A stretch of 29,647 bases of DNA from JBJSXF01 sp046086225 (lineage in GTDB: Bacteria > Actinomycetota > Acidimicrobiia > IMCC26256 > PALSA-610): assembly GCA_046086225.1 (NCBI GenBank), contig JBJSXF010000115.1:1-29647 (forward strand), given 5' to 3'. A program made the translations under genes and the position numbers. Of this stretch, positions 6,962 through 14,404 are shown piece after piece. The notes beneath the pieces are model-generated. The model was not told the DNA's origin and ran no database searches. It saw only the letters and a list, made by a program, of their open reading frames with translations. Every line of letters starts with the position of its first letter. The first letter of the stretch is position 1.

Positions 6962-7846
6962 GTGGAGGTCCACCTCGTCGACGGCACCTACGAGCTCTTC
7001 CGGCAGTACCTCGCACCACGACCCGGTCACCTCGACCCGTCCGGCATCGAGGTGTCGGGGGTTCGTGGCGTGGTCCAGTCGGTGCTCGGCCTGCTCGAGG
7101 CGGGCGCCACGCACGTCGGGGTCGCGACCGATCACACCGTCGAATCCTTCCGGAACGATCTCTGGGCCGGCTACAAGACCGGCGAGGGGCTCGACCCTGA
7201 CCTCTTCGCCCAGTTCCCGCTCGTGGAGGACGCGCTGGCTGCGCTCGGCGTCGCGGTCTGGCCGATGGTCGAGTACGAAGCCGACGACGGTTTGGCGAGC
7301 GCGGCGGCGGTCGCAGTGGGAGACCACCGGGTCACCCGGGTGTTCGTGTGCACCCCCGACAAGGACCTCGCCCAGTGCGTCGGCGGGAAAGTCGTCATGT
7401 TCGATCGGCGGCGCGAGATCGTCCTCGACGCGGCAGGAATCCGGGACAAGTACGGGGTCGGACCCGGGGTGATTCCCGATTGGCTCGCCCTGGTGGGCGA
7501 TACCGCCGACGGGTTCCCCGGCCTGCCGGGTTTCGGGGCGAAGACGGCGGCGGCGCTCCTCGAGCGGTTCGGACGACTCGAAGCGATCCCGGATGATCCC
7601 GGAGCCTGGAACGGGACCGGGGTCCGCGGCGCGACACGCCTGGCGGGCGTCCTCGCCGAGCAGCGCGGCGATGCGGCCCTGTTCAAGGACCTCGCGACCC
7701 TCCGCCGTGACGCGCCGGTCGGGTCGGTCGACGACTGGCGCTGGCGGGGGCCGGCGCCCGGGTTCGCCGCTTGGTGCGAACGGCTCGGATCGCCGAGACT
7801 CGGGATCCGGGCCGAGCGGCTCGCCCGGGAGAGGGGAGTGCGGTGA
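6962..7846 (+). CDS. 5'-3' exonuclease / flap-endonuclease-like protein
   Basis: A stand-alone 294-residue protein related to the N-terminal exonuclease domain of DNA polymerase I. The acidic metal-binding residues are Asp7 (HLVDGTY), the EYEADD cluster (104-109), Asp133/Asp135 (TPDKDLAQ) and Asp180/Asp183 (GDTADGFPG). The helix-hairpin-helix GLPGFGAKTAAALL at 187-200 binds DNA. Arg64 and the Lys72 region match the helical arch. It likely removes RNA primers or flaps in replication and repair, in the cytoplasm, beside the polA exonuclease. GTG 6962 precedes the first beta strand directly. Its TGA overlaps the GTG of the next gene (GTGA), although the two are unrelated in function. Confidence 0.9.
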   Translation: MEVHLVDGTYELFRQYLAPRPGHLDPSGIEVSGVRGVVQSVLGLLEAGATHVGVATDHTVESFRNDLWAGYKTGEGLDPDLFAQFPLVEDALAALGVAVWPMVEYEADDGLASAAAVAVGDHRVTRVFVCTPDKDLAQCVGGKVVMFDRRREIVLDAAGIRDKYGVGPGVIPDWLALVGDTADGFPGLPGFGAKTAAALLERFGRLEAIPDDPGAWNGTGVRGATRLAGVLAEQRGDAALFKDLATLRRDAPVGSVDDWRWRGPAPGFAAWCERLGSPRLGIRAERLARERGVR

Positions 7847-8643
7847 GCATCACCATCGATCGGTCGCATCCGCGGATCGCGCGGGTCGTCCTCGACCGTC
7901 CGGAACGGCTGAACGCCATGAACTACGCGGTTGTGAAGGGTCTGTACGACGCCTTCGACGAGCTGGCCGAGGACCGAACGTGTCGGGTCATCATCCTGAC
8001 CGGCGCGGGCCGGGGATTCTGCGCCGGGCTCGACCTGACCGAAGGTGCGAGCCCACCGGGCGCAACCGATTCGGGCCGTCCCCAGGCCGGTATGCGGGTG
8101 CAGCAGCTGATTGCCGGGCTCGTGCCCCGGATGCGCTCGGTGCCCCAGCCGATCATCGCTGCGGTGAACGGTGCGGCGTCCGGTGGCGGCCTCGCCCTCT
8201 CGCTGGCGAGCGACATCCGCATCGCTGCCGCCTCGGCCCGGTTCAACGTGGCGTTCATCCGGGTCGGCCTCTCGGGGTGCGACATCGGCGTCTCGTGGCT
8301 GCTCCCTCGTCTCGTCGGAGCCTCCCGGGCCTTCGAGATGCTCCTCACCGGCCGGATGGTCGACGCCGCCGAGGCCGATCGGATCGGGCTCGTGAGTCGG
8401 GTGGTCCCCGACGAGGAACTGATGGCGGCCGCACTGGCCACCGCCGAGACGATCGTGGGGAACAGCCCGTTCGGGGTCCGCATGACGAAGGAGGTCATGT
8501 GGAGCCAACTCGAGATCGGCTCGTTGACTGCGGGAATCGATCTCGAGAACCGCACCCAGGTGCTCTCCAGCTTCACCGGTGACCTGGTCGAGGCGATGGC
8601 CGCGTTCGCCGAGAAGCGGCCGGCCCGATTCGGGGACGGGTAG
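7843..8643 (+). CDS. Enoyl-CoA hydratase/isomerase family protein
   Basis: A crotonase-fold protein of 266 residues acting on a CoA thioester. The oxyanion-hole segments are GRGFCAGLDL (57-65) and VNGAASGGGLALS (108-120). The two glutamates of classical enoyl-CoA hydratase are not at their usual places: the position after GGGx holds Ala118, and the QPE-equivalent segment reads FNVAFIRVGLSGCDIG, with an Asp at 147. This GLSGCDIG signature is known in a subgroup of actinobacterial EchA-type proteins. The enzyme may therefore be an isomerase or another CoA-processing enzyme rather than a hydratase. It starts in the stop codon of the exonuclease gene and its TAG shares a base with the next SDR's GTG. 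Confidence 0.9.
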   Translation: MSITIDRSHPRIARVVLDRPERLNAMNYAVVKGLYDAFDELAEDRTCRVIILTGAGRGFCAGLDLTEGASPPGATDSGRPQAGMRVQQLIAGLVPRMRSVPQPIIAAVNGAASGGGLALSLASDIRIAAASARFNVAFIRVGLSGCDIGVSWLLPRLVGASRAFEMLLTGRMVDAAEADRIGLVSRVVPDEELMAAALATAETIVGNSPFGVRMTKEVMWSQLEIGSLTAGIDLENRTQVLSSFTGDLVEAMAAFAEKRPARFGDG

Positions 8644-9404
8644 TGGCCGGGGCCGGCGAGCGGATCGCTCTCGTCACCGGCGGTGGCCGGGGCATCGGCC
8701 GGGCCATCGCCGTTGGTCTCGCCGCCGATGGGATCTCGGTCGCGGTCAACTATCGCCGCGATCGGGACGCTGCGCTCGAGACCGTCGCCGCGGCGGAGCG
8801 GGCGGGAGCCCGGGCGATCGCGGTCGCTGGTTCGGTCGACGACTACACCGCGTGTGAGGCGGTGGTCGAGGAGACGCTCGCCGCCTTCGGGCGGATCGAC
8901 ATCCTGGTGTGCAACGCGGGTGTCGCGTCGCGCGGGCGTTCGGTGGCCGGTACCGACGCCGATGAAGTCGAGCGACTCTTCCGGGTGCACGCCTTCGGCG
9001 CGTGGGCGTGCAGCAAGCTGGTCCTGCCATCGATGCGTGAGCAACCCCGCGGCGACATCGTCATGATCTCCAGCGCCGCCACCGTGCACATGGCCGCGAA
9101 CTCGGCGCCCTACAACATGGCGAAAGCCGCGCTCGAGGCGCTCGCCGCGGGTCTGGCGAAGGAGGAACGCCGGCACGGCATCCACGTCAACGTCGTCGCT
9201 CCCGGTCTCGTCGATACCGAAATGGGCCGCCGGCTCGTCAAGGGGGCAATGGGCGTCGAGGACATCCGCTCGATCGATGCGGGCAGTCCGTTCGGGCACG
9301 TCTGCACGCCCGAGGAGGTCGCCGACGCGGTTCGCTTCCTGGTGTCGGACCGTGCCTCGTACATCACCGGGCAGCGCATCGGTGTCGACGGCGGCACCTT
9401 CTGA
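8643..9404 (+). CDS. SDR family oxidoreductase (FabG-like)
   Basis: A 253-residue classical SDR. It has TGGGRGIG at 12-19, a CNAG at 90-93, Ser143/144 (MISSAAT) and Tyr157-x3-Lys161 (YNMAK); the C-terminal ITGQRIGVDGGTF is typical of FabG-like reductases. The GTG start shares one base with the TAG of the crotonase gene, so the pair is coupled. Together they could reduce and hydrate or isomerise acyl-CoA intermediates, a pairing common in beta-oxidation-like pathways; the particular substrate is not evident. FxsA follows after 3 bp. Confidence 0.9.
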   Translation: MAGAGERIALVTGGGRGIGRAIAVGLAADGISVAVNYRRDRDAALETVAAAERAGARAIAVAGSVDDYTACEAVVEETLAAFGRIDILVCNAGVASRGRSVAGTDADEVERLFRVHAFGAWACSKLVLPSMREQPRGDIVMISSAATVHMAANSAPYNMAKAALEALAAGLAKEERRHGIHVNVVAPGLVDTEMGRRLVKGAMGVEDIRSIDAGSPFGHVCTPEEVADAVRFLVSDRASYITGQRIGVDGGTF

Positions 9405-9407
9405 TCC

Positions 9408-9809
9408 GTGGCCCTGCTCGTTCTCGTCTGGGTCATCGCCGAGTTGGTGGTGGCTGCGCTCGTCGCCGATGCGATCGGGATCCTGCGGACGGTCTTCGCC
9501 CTCGCCGCCTGCTCGATGCTCGGCATCGTGGTTGCGGTCGCGGCCGGGCGGGACGCGTTCGCTCGCGTCGCCGAGCGCACCGCCCGTGGGCAGGTGCCGG
9601 GTGATGAGCTGCTCGACGGGGCGATCGTGCTCGCCGGCGGAACGCTGCTGGTCGTGCCGGGTTTCATCGGCGCCGCGTTGGGTCTGGTGCTGCTGTTCCC
9701 GGTGACCCGTATCGCCACTCGACGGATCGTCGGGCGGAGGATTCGGCGGCGACTGGGCTCCGGCGGGACGGGCGGGCAGACCCCGCCGGACGACGTCATC
9801 GACGTCTGA
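9408..9809 (+). CDS. fxsA: FxsA family membrane protein
   Basis: A 133-residue FxsA-type protein. It has two N-terminal membrane helices, a soluble loop (VAERTARGQVPGDELLDG) and a longer hydrophobic region with the family signature LVVPGFIGAALGLVLLFP followed by a basic tail (TRIATRRIVGRRIRRRL). FxsA in E. coli suppresses phage T7 exclusion by F plasmid, but its ordinary cellular function is unclear. GTG 9408 lies 3 bp after the SDR stop, so it is probably co-transcribed. The gene is convergent with the unknown protein gene, with 29 bp between the stops. Confidence 0.88.
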   Translation: MALLVLVWVIAELVVAALVADAIGILRTVFALAACSMLGIVVAVAAGRDAFARVAERTARGQVPGDELLDGAIVLAGGTLLVVPGFIGAALGLVLLFPVTRIATRRIVGRRIRRRLGSGGTGGQTPPDDVIDV

Positions 9810-9826
9810 CCCGACGATCGCATCCG

Positions 9827-9838
9827 CCGACCGGTCGG
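9827..9838. terminator. 12-bp palindrome between convergent genes, possible bidirectional terminator
   Basis: CCGACCGGTCGG is a perfect palindrome in the 29-bp gap between the fxsA stop and the stop of the minus-strand gene, touching the latter. It has no loop and no T-run, and such palindromes arise easily in GC-rich DNA, so a terminator role is only a guess. Confidence 0.2.
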
Positions 9839-10618
9839 TCAGCCCCCGAGGAGCTCGGGCGCCACGGGGCAATCAGTCCGGGATGCGACCACGGCGGGTT
9901 CGGCCGCCCCACCCGGACCGATCGCCCGGGTGAACCGGTCGATCGCGACACTGGCGGTTTCGTTCGGATCGAGGGTCCGTTCGATCCGCCCGGCCAGGAC
10001 GGTCGGGAGGCAGCGGCCCTCACCCCCGATCAGCCAGGACGCGGCGGGTGCGAGCGCCGCGTGCACTTCGTCGAATCCGGCGGCCACCACCGCTCGGTCG
10101 GGTCCGATCACGACGGCGGGAACGAGGAGCACGCCGGCTGGGTAGGGCGGCTGCTCCCACGTATCGATGACGCGGATGGTCCGATCGGAGCGACGGTGCC
10201 GGAGCCGGGCGACGGGATCGGCCCCCCGAGCGCGGACGGCGACGACCGGGAGGTCGATCCGCTCGACCATGGCCTCGTCGATCGCTGCGTCCCACCCGAG
10301 GGCCACGACGCCGGAGTGGTCGTCGAGGAGCGGCAGGGCGGCGGCCAGGTGGCGTCCGGTGGCATCGTCCCGGAGTCGCTCGATGATCCGCCGGGCCTCG
10401 CCGGCGGGCTCGGTGGCGGTGAGGAGACGGCTGCAGGCCCAGAGCAGCGGCGCGTGATCGGCATGGTGAGCCAGGAGCCGACGGCAGGCGACGACCAGGG
10501 ATGCGGGATCATCGGCGTAGCCCGCGAGTGCAGCCGTCGCCTCGGCGGCCAGGTCGTCACCCCCGCCCCGGCGGGCGAGCGCCCGCAGTCGTTCGGCCGG
10601 GGTGATATCGCCCCACAT
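9839..10618 (-). CDS. Conserved-type hypothetical protein, Rossmann-like
   Basis: A 259-residue protein of unknown function. The first 100 residues are helical and Ala/Leu-rich (AERLRALARRG at the start, LLAHHADHAPLLWACSRLL at 48-66). From about 100 there are alternating strands: HSGVVALGWD, LPVVAVRARGADPVARL, IRVIDTW, AGVLLVPAVVIGPDRAVVAAGF. A helical N-half plus a strand carrying VVIGPD..V recalls the eIF2B-alpha / ribose-1,5-bisphosphate isomerase fold, but its defining catalytic residues are not clear, so I leave it unnamed. The ATG at 10618 is 11 bp after the SCP2-like gene; a TAGGCT box containing that gene's TAG stop lies 8 nt upstream. Confidence 0.75.
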   Translation of the reverse strand: MWGDITPAERLRALARRGGGDDLAAEATAALAGYADDPASLVVACRRLLAHHADHAPLLWACSRLLTATEPAGEARRIIERLRDDATGRHLAAALPLLDDHSGVVALGWDAAIDEAMVERIDLPVVAVRARGADPVARLRHRRSDRTIRVIDTWEQPPYPAGVLLVPAVVIGPDRAVVAAGFDEVHAALAPAASWLIGGEGRCLPTVLAGRIERTLDPNETASVAIDRFTRAIGPGGAAEPAVVASRTDCPVAPELLGG

Positions 10619-10626
10619 CGGCGTGG

Positions 10627-10632
10627 AGCCTA
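10627..10632 (-). promoter_or_regulatory. -10 box TAGGCT containing the upstream stop codon
   Basis: On the minus strand TAGGCT lies 8 nt before the ATG at 10618. Its TAG is the stop of the SCP2-like gene, the same arrangement as at 3996-4001. It could be an internal promoter or coincidence. Confidence 0.3.
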
Positions 10633-11019
10633 CGGCGTGGGGTAGCGGGTACAGGCCCGGAGGTCGGCCGTCACGGCGGAGAATGCAGGCCCAAGCGCGG
10701 CGAGTGCGCCCAGCGCCCGCACGTCGCCGGCCAGCCGGAGTCGGCCGGCCGCGAGTCGGGTCTGGGCGTTGGTCGTGCCGAGCGCGACCGCTGCGGCGGT
10801 CTCGGCGTCGCACCGGACGACGGTCTCGGGTACCGCTGCGAGCGGGTCGCGACCGTGCTCGATTCGGACCGCGGGCGTCTCGACGACGAAGCGGAAATCG
10901 GCTCCGGACCCGTCGACGACAAAGCGAACCGCGCCGATCGGGTGGTCGGCGGCAACTGCGATACCGGCGACGGCATCGGCGAACTCGTCGATCCAGGTCG
11001 CAGACAGGAACTCCGGCAC
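10630..11019 (-). CDS. SCP2-like sterol/lipid carrier domain protein
   Basis: A 129-residue protein with a single SCP2-like domain. It begins FLSATWIDEFADAV, then has strands that fit the SCP2 beta sheet (GAVRFVVDGSG, FRFVVETPAVRIEHG) and the late signature around 68-99, VRCDAETAAAVALG...AGRLRLAGDV. SCP2 domains bind lipids or acyl chains. GTG 11019 is chosen because a TACCGT box ends 6 nt before it; another in-frame GTG at 11037 would place the box within the gene. It is divergent from the polyprenyl synthase gene and precedes the unknown protein gene. A role in isoprenoid or sterol handling is only suggested by that neighbour. Confidence 0.8.
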   Translation of the reverse strand: MPEFLSATWIDEFADAVAGIAVAADHPIGAVRFVVDGSGADFRFVVETPAVRIEHGRDPLAAVPETVVRCDAETAAAVALGTTNAQTRLAAGRLRLAGDVRALGALAALGPAFSAVTADLRACTRYPTP

Positions 11020-11025
11020 CCGCGC

Positions 11026-11031
11026 ACGGTA
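11026..11031 (-). promoter_or_regulatory. -10 box TACCGT for the SCP2-like gene
   Basis: On the minus strand TACCGT lies exactly 6 nt before GTG 11019. It decides between two candidate starts of the SCP2-like gene. Confidence 0.5.
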
Positions 11032-11054
11032 GGCCACGGTTGCGCTGCGGGACG

Positions 11055-11060
11055 TAGCCT
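11055..11060 (+). promoter_or_regulatory. -10 box TAGCCT for the polyprenyl synthase gene
   Basis: TAGCCT lies exactly 6 nt before GTG 11067, giving a leaderless transcript. It is 23 bp from the divergent box of the SCP2-like gene. Confidence 0.55.
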
Positions 11061-11066
11061 GCCCCG

Positions 11067-12140
11067 GTGCCCCCCGTCGTCCGGCCCTCGGCTGCATTCC
11101 CGGACGCCCTGCTGGCCGCGGCGGAGGCGGTCGAGCGGCGGATCGCCGACCTCCTCGGCACCGAGGTGGAACGGTGGTCGACGGTCGATCCGCTCCTCGC
11201 CGAACCGCTCGGTGCATTACGGGAGTTCGTCGCCAACGGCGGCAAGCGGCTGCGCCCGGCCTTCGTCCACGCGGCCTATACGGGCGCCGGGGGTGATGCC
11301 CTCGACCCCATCGCCGTCGACGGGGCGGCGGCGGTCGAACTCGTCCACACCTTCGCGCTCGTCCACGATGACGTCATGGACGGTTCGACGACCCGTCGCG
11401 GCGCCGCGGCCCTGCACCAGCGGTTCGGCGCTGACCACTCGAACGCCGGGTGGCGCGGTGAGGCCCGACGGTTCGGCGAAGGGCTGGCGATCCTCGTCGG
11501 CGATTTCGCCATCGTCTACGCCGACACGCTCATGGCGGCGGCCGGGCCCGAGGCTCGCGCGATCTACGACGAGCTCCGGATCGAGTTGTGCGTCGGACAA
11601 TCGCTCGATCTGATGGCGACGGCTCGGGGTCGCATCGACGGTGACGTCGCGCGCCGCATCGCGGTCTACAAGTCGGGCAAGTACACGGTCGAGCGCCCGC
11701 TCCACCTCGGCGCTGCGCTCGCCGGCCGTCTGCCCGAGCTGGCGACGGCCCTGAGCGCGATCGGGTTGCCGCTCGGACGGGCGTTCCAGCTGCGCGACGA
11801 CGTACTCGGTGCCTTCGGCGAACACTCGGCGCTCGGTAAGCCGGTCGGTGACGACCTCCGCGAGGGGAAGGCGACGCCGCTGCTCGCCCTCGCCTACGAG
11901 CGCACCGACGCGGCCGGTCGAGCGGTGCTCGACCGAGTCGGTGCTCCTGATCTCGGAAAGGACGACATCGCCTGCATCGGCAAGGTCATCAACGCATCCG
12001 GTGCGCTCTCCGCGATCGAGGCCGAGATCGAGATCCTCGTCGAGGAGGCCCGCACGGCCGTGGATGCCGCGCCGCTCTCGGCTCCGGCCCGGGCGGCCCT
12101 GCACGATCTCGCCGGCTACGTCGCCTGGCGGGATCGTTGA
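11067..12140 (+). CDS. Polyprenyl (geranylgeranyl-type) diphosphate synthase
   Basis: A trans-isoprenyl diphosphate synthase of 357 residues that condenses isopentenyl diphosphate with an allylic primer. The substrate motif GGKRLRP is at 58-64, the first aspartate-rich motif is DDVMD (101-105) followed by GSTTRRG, and the second region is FQLRDDVLG (Asp244/245). KSGKYTVERPLHLG near 202-215 is also typical. Length and motifs fit geranylgeranyl or farnesyl diphosphate synthases of the IdsA/GrcC kind; chain length cannot be told with confidence. GTG 11067 is supported by the leaderless box. Its TGA overlaps the TTG of the ABC ATPase gene (TTGA). In mycobacteria a similar region holds ABC and haem genes together, so linkage may be conserved. 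Confidence 0.92.
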   Translation: MPPVVRPSAAFPDALLAAAEAVERRIADLLGTEVERWSTVDPLLAEPLGALREFVANGGKRLRPAFVHAAYTGAGGDALDPIAVDGAAAVELVHTFALVHDDVMDGSTTRRGAAALHQRFGADHSNAGWRGEARRFGEGLAILVGDFAIVYADTLMAAAGPEARAIYDELRIELCVGQSLDLMATARGRIDGDVARRIAVYKSGKYTVERPLHLGAALAGRLPELATALSAIGLPLGRAFQLRDDVLGAFGEHSALGKPVGDDLREGKATPLLALAYERTDAAGRAVLDRVGAPDLGKDDIACIGKVINASGALSAIEAEIEILVEEARTAVDAAPLSAPARAALHDLAGYVAWRDR

Positions 12141-13078
12141 GTTCGCCCGCCATCCGGGTCCGCGGCCTGACCAAGGCCTACGGGCGACGGCAGGCGGTGG
12201 CCGGGCTGTCGTTCACGGTCGAACGCGGCGAGGTCTTCGGGCTCCTGGGGCCGAACGGGGCCGGGAAAACCACGACCGTCGAGATCCTCGAGGGATACCG
12301 GCGCCCCGACGACGGCGAGGTCGAGGTCCTCGGGCTCGATCCGATCGGCGACGGCGCTGCGCTCCGGGATCGGATCGGGGTGATGCTGCAGGAGGGCGGC
12401 CTCTATCCCGGGCTCCGACCGCTCGAGCTGCTCCGGCTTTTCGCCGCGTACTACGACGACCCCGATGATCCCGAGCGTCTGATCGAGGTCGTCGGGCTCG
12501 GCGATTCGGTCGGGACCCCGGTTCGGCGGCTGTCCGGCGGCCAGGCCCAGCGGCTCTCCTTGGCGACGGCGCTCATCGGTCGGCCCGAGGTCTGCTTCCT
12601 GGACGAGCCGACCGCAGGGATGGACCCCCACGCCCGGCTGGCGACCTGGGAGATCGTTCGGGGGCTCCGGGCGTCGGGAGTCACGGTCGTCCTCACGACC
12701 CACGCCATGGACGAAGCCGAGCAGCTCTGCGATCGGGTGGCGATCGTCGCGGGCGGGCGCCTGGCCGCGATCGGCACCCCCGCCGAGCTCACACGGGGCA
12801 CTGCGTCGGGCGAGGTCTGGATCGAGGTGGCCGAGCCGATCGACGGTGCGGCGCTGGCCGCGTCGCTGGCGCTCCCGGAGGGGGCCGTCCGCCCGGTGGG
12901 CGAGTGCGAGTTCGTGCTCACGCTCGCGATCGACCCGGCGGCGGTTCGCCGCCTCGCCGAGCATCTGGCGGGAGTCGGGGTCACGCTCCTCGGTCTTCGC
13001 TCGGGGCGCCGGTCACTCGAGGAGGCCTTCTTCCAGATCACGGCCGAGAGCAATCGTGACGACGGAGCGGGCTCGTGA
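12137..13078 (+). CDS. ABC transporter ATP-binding protein
   Basis: A 313-residue ATPase subunit of an ABC-2 (DrrA-like) exporter. Walker A GPNGAGKTT is at 38-46, the Q-loop is MLQEGG near 83-88, the signature LSGGQ at 132-136, Walker B CFLDEP near 153-158, and the H-loop THAMDEAEQL follows. The last 90 residues form the accessory region of DrrA-type ATPases. It uses a TTG start overlapping the stop of the polyprenyl synthase gene. The permease overlaps its end by 4 bp (GTGA), so both form one transporter. The exported substrate is unknown. Similar ABC pairs lie beside ctaA/ctaB in other actinobacteria, suggesting a respiratory-maturation role, which is inference. Confidence 0.93.
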   Translation: MSSPAIRVRGLTKAYGRRQAVAGLSFTVERGEVFGLLGPNGAGKTTTVEILEGYRRPDDGEVEVLGLDPIGDGAALRDRIGVMLQEGGLYPGLRPLELLRLFAAYYDDPDDPERLIEVVGLGDSVGTPVRRLSGGQAQRLSLATALIGRPEVCFLDEPTAGMDPHARLATWEIVRGLRASGVTVVLTTHAMDEAEQLCDRVAIVAGGRLAAIGTPAELTRGTASGEVWIEVAEPIDGAALAASLALPEGAVRPVGECEFVLTLAIDPAAVRRLAEHLAGVGVTLLGLRSGRRSLEEAFFQITAESNRDDGAGS

Positions 13079-13806
13079 AGCGGCGCGCCGTGCTCGCCCA
13101 GGCCCGCGCCGAGTTGCTGATGCAGCTCCGCCGCGGCGAGAACCTCGTCGTCACGCTCGCGATCCCGCTCGGGGTGCTGGTCTTCTTCGCCAAGGTTGAC
13201 ACGGTCTCGGCCGACGGCTACGACCAGCCCCTCGATTTCCTGGTCCCCGGAGTACTCGCCCTCGCCGTCATGGCGGCGGCGATGGTGTCCCTCGGTATCG
13301 CGACCGGCTTCGAGCGCCGCTACGGCGTTCTCAAGCGACTCGGGGCAACTCCGCTCTCGCGGGCCGGACTCCTCGGGGCGAAGACCCTCACGGTCGTCAT
13401 CCTCGAGTTGATCCAGATCGCGCTCATCGTCGGGATCGGTTCCCTGCTCGGCTGGAGCATTCCCCCGGGTCTGCCCCTGGCCCTCGGATGCCTGCTCCTC
13501 GGCACGGTTGCGTTCGCCGGCGTCGGTCTGCTCATGGCGGGAACGCTGCGAGCCGAAGCGAACCTGGCCGCCGCGAACGGCCTGTTCTTGGTGCTCCTCT
13601 TCCTGGGCGGCATGGCCTACCCGCTCGATCGGCTGCCCGACGGTATCGCCGCGGTGGCTCGGCTGCTGCCGGCTGCGGCGTTGAGCGAGACCGTCCGAAC
13701 CGCGCTCACCGCCGGGCCGTTCGCGTCCGGTGAGCTCGTCGTGCTCGTGGTCTGGGCGATCGGGGCGCCGTTGGCTGCCGCCCGCTGGTTCAGCTGGGAG
13801 GAGTGA
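13075..13806 (+). CDS. ABC-2 type transporter permease
   Basis: A 243-residue membrane subunit paired with the preceding ATPase. About six membrane spans can be traced, at roughly 25-40, 55-80, 100-125, 137-160, 165-190 and 218-238. The cytoplasmic segment GFERRYGVLKRLGATPLSR is the typical coupling element of ABC-2 exporters, and LFLGGMAYPLDRLP before the last span is also characteristic. The GTG start sits in the ATPase stop. The 3' end overlaps the convergent TlpA-like gene by 17 bp, so both genes share their last codons on opposite strands. Confidence 0.92.
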   Translation: MKRRAVLAQARAELLMQLRRGENLVVTLAIPLGVLVFFAKVDTVSADGYDQPLDFLVPGVLALAVMAAAMVSLGIATGFERRYGVLKRLGATPLSRAGLLGAKTLTVVILELIQIALIVGIGSLLGWSIPPGLPLALGCLLLGTVAFAGVGLLMAGTLRAEANLAAANGLFLVLLFLGGMAYPLDRLPDGIAAVARLLPAAALSETVRTALTAGPFASGELVVLVVWAIGAPLAAARWFSWEE

Positions 13807-14404
13807 ACCCGGGAGCGATCCGGGCGAGGCCGGGGCCGAGATCGACCGGTCCGGCACCGCCGTAGACGGGCGGAGCGGCGATCGTCCCGTCGCGACCGAT
13901 GAAGAACGTCATCGGCGGACTCCGCACACCGTAGGCCCGGGCCACCGGGTTCGAGCCGTCGTCGTCGAGGAGCACCGGGAACCCGAGCCCGAGGCGGCCG
14001 ACGAAGCGCCGGGCGTCGCCGGGAGAGTCACGGAACGTGACCGCGACGACCTCGACGGCTCCGGTTCGATCGAGTCGCTCGAGTATCGGCATCTCTTCCT
14101 CGCACGGAACGCACCACGAGGCGAAAAAGTTGAGGACCACCGGCCGACCCCGGAGCTCGGTCAGGCTGACGGTGCCGCCCCCGACCTTCGGAAGGGTGAA
14201 GTCGGGAGCGGGCGTGCCGACCTCGGCCCGGCTCGGATCGAGCGGGACAACGGTCGAGCCCGGACCCGATCCTCCGGTCGCCGACTCCCCCGAACGTAGG
14301 GCGAGGCCGAGCAATGCGCTCGGCACCGCAACCGCGACCAATGCGACGATGACCGCAGCGCGTCGGCGACGGTTGCGCTCAGCCGAAGAAGGGGTCGAGG
14401 GCAA
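13790..14404 (-). CDS. TlpA/ResA-like thiol-disulfide oxidoreductase
   Basis: A membrane-anchored thioredoxin-fold protein of up to 204 residues. A basic start (ERNRRRRAAVIVALVAVAVP) leads into one membrane helix. The thioredoxin domain follows from about residue 63 (GTPAPDFTLP), with the active site ASWCVPC (Cys98, Cys101). Later come VVAVTFRDSPGDARRF, an insert typical of TlpA/ResA, and the cis-proline stretch SPPMTFFIGRDG. Such proteins reduce cysteines outside the membrane, for example for haem attachment to cytochrome c or loading of the CuA site. It follows ctaB and overlaps its end by 26 bp. The start is uncertain: TTG 14404 is the only start codon before the anchor that I can use. Confidence 0.88.
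   Translation of the reverse strand: MPSTPSSAERNRRRRAAVIVALVAVAVPSALLGLALRSGESATGGSGPGSTVVPLDPSRAEVGTPAPDFTLPKVGGGTVSLTELRGRPVVLNFFASWCVPCEEEMPILERLDRTGAVEVVAVTFRDSPGDARRFVGRLGLGFPVLLDDDGSNPVARAYGVRSPPMTFFIGRDGTIAAPPVYGGAGPVDLGPGLARIAPGFTPPS

Noticed and set aside
9827..9838. Palindrome CCGACCGGTCGG as a firm terminator
   Set aside because: It has no loop or T-tract, and short palindromes are common in GC-rich DNA; listed only as a low-confidence feature.
7923..9872. 649-residue minus-strand frame
   Set aside because: It is antisense to the crotonase, SDR and fxsA genes, with low-complexity Arg/Asp/Pro-rich composition and no motif.
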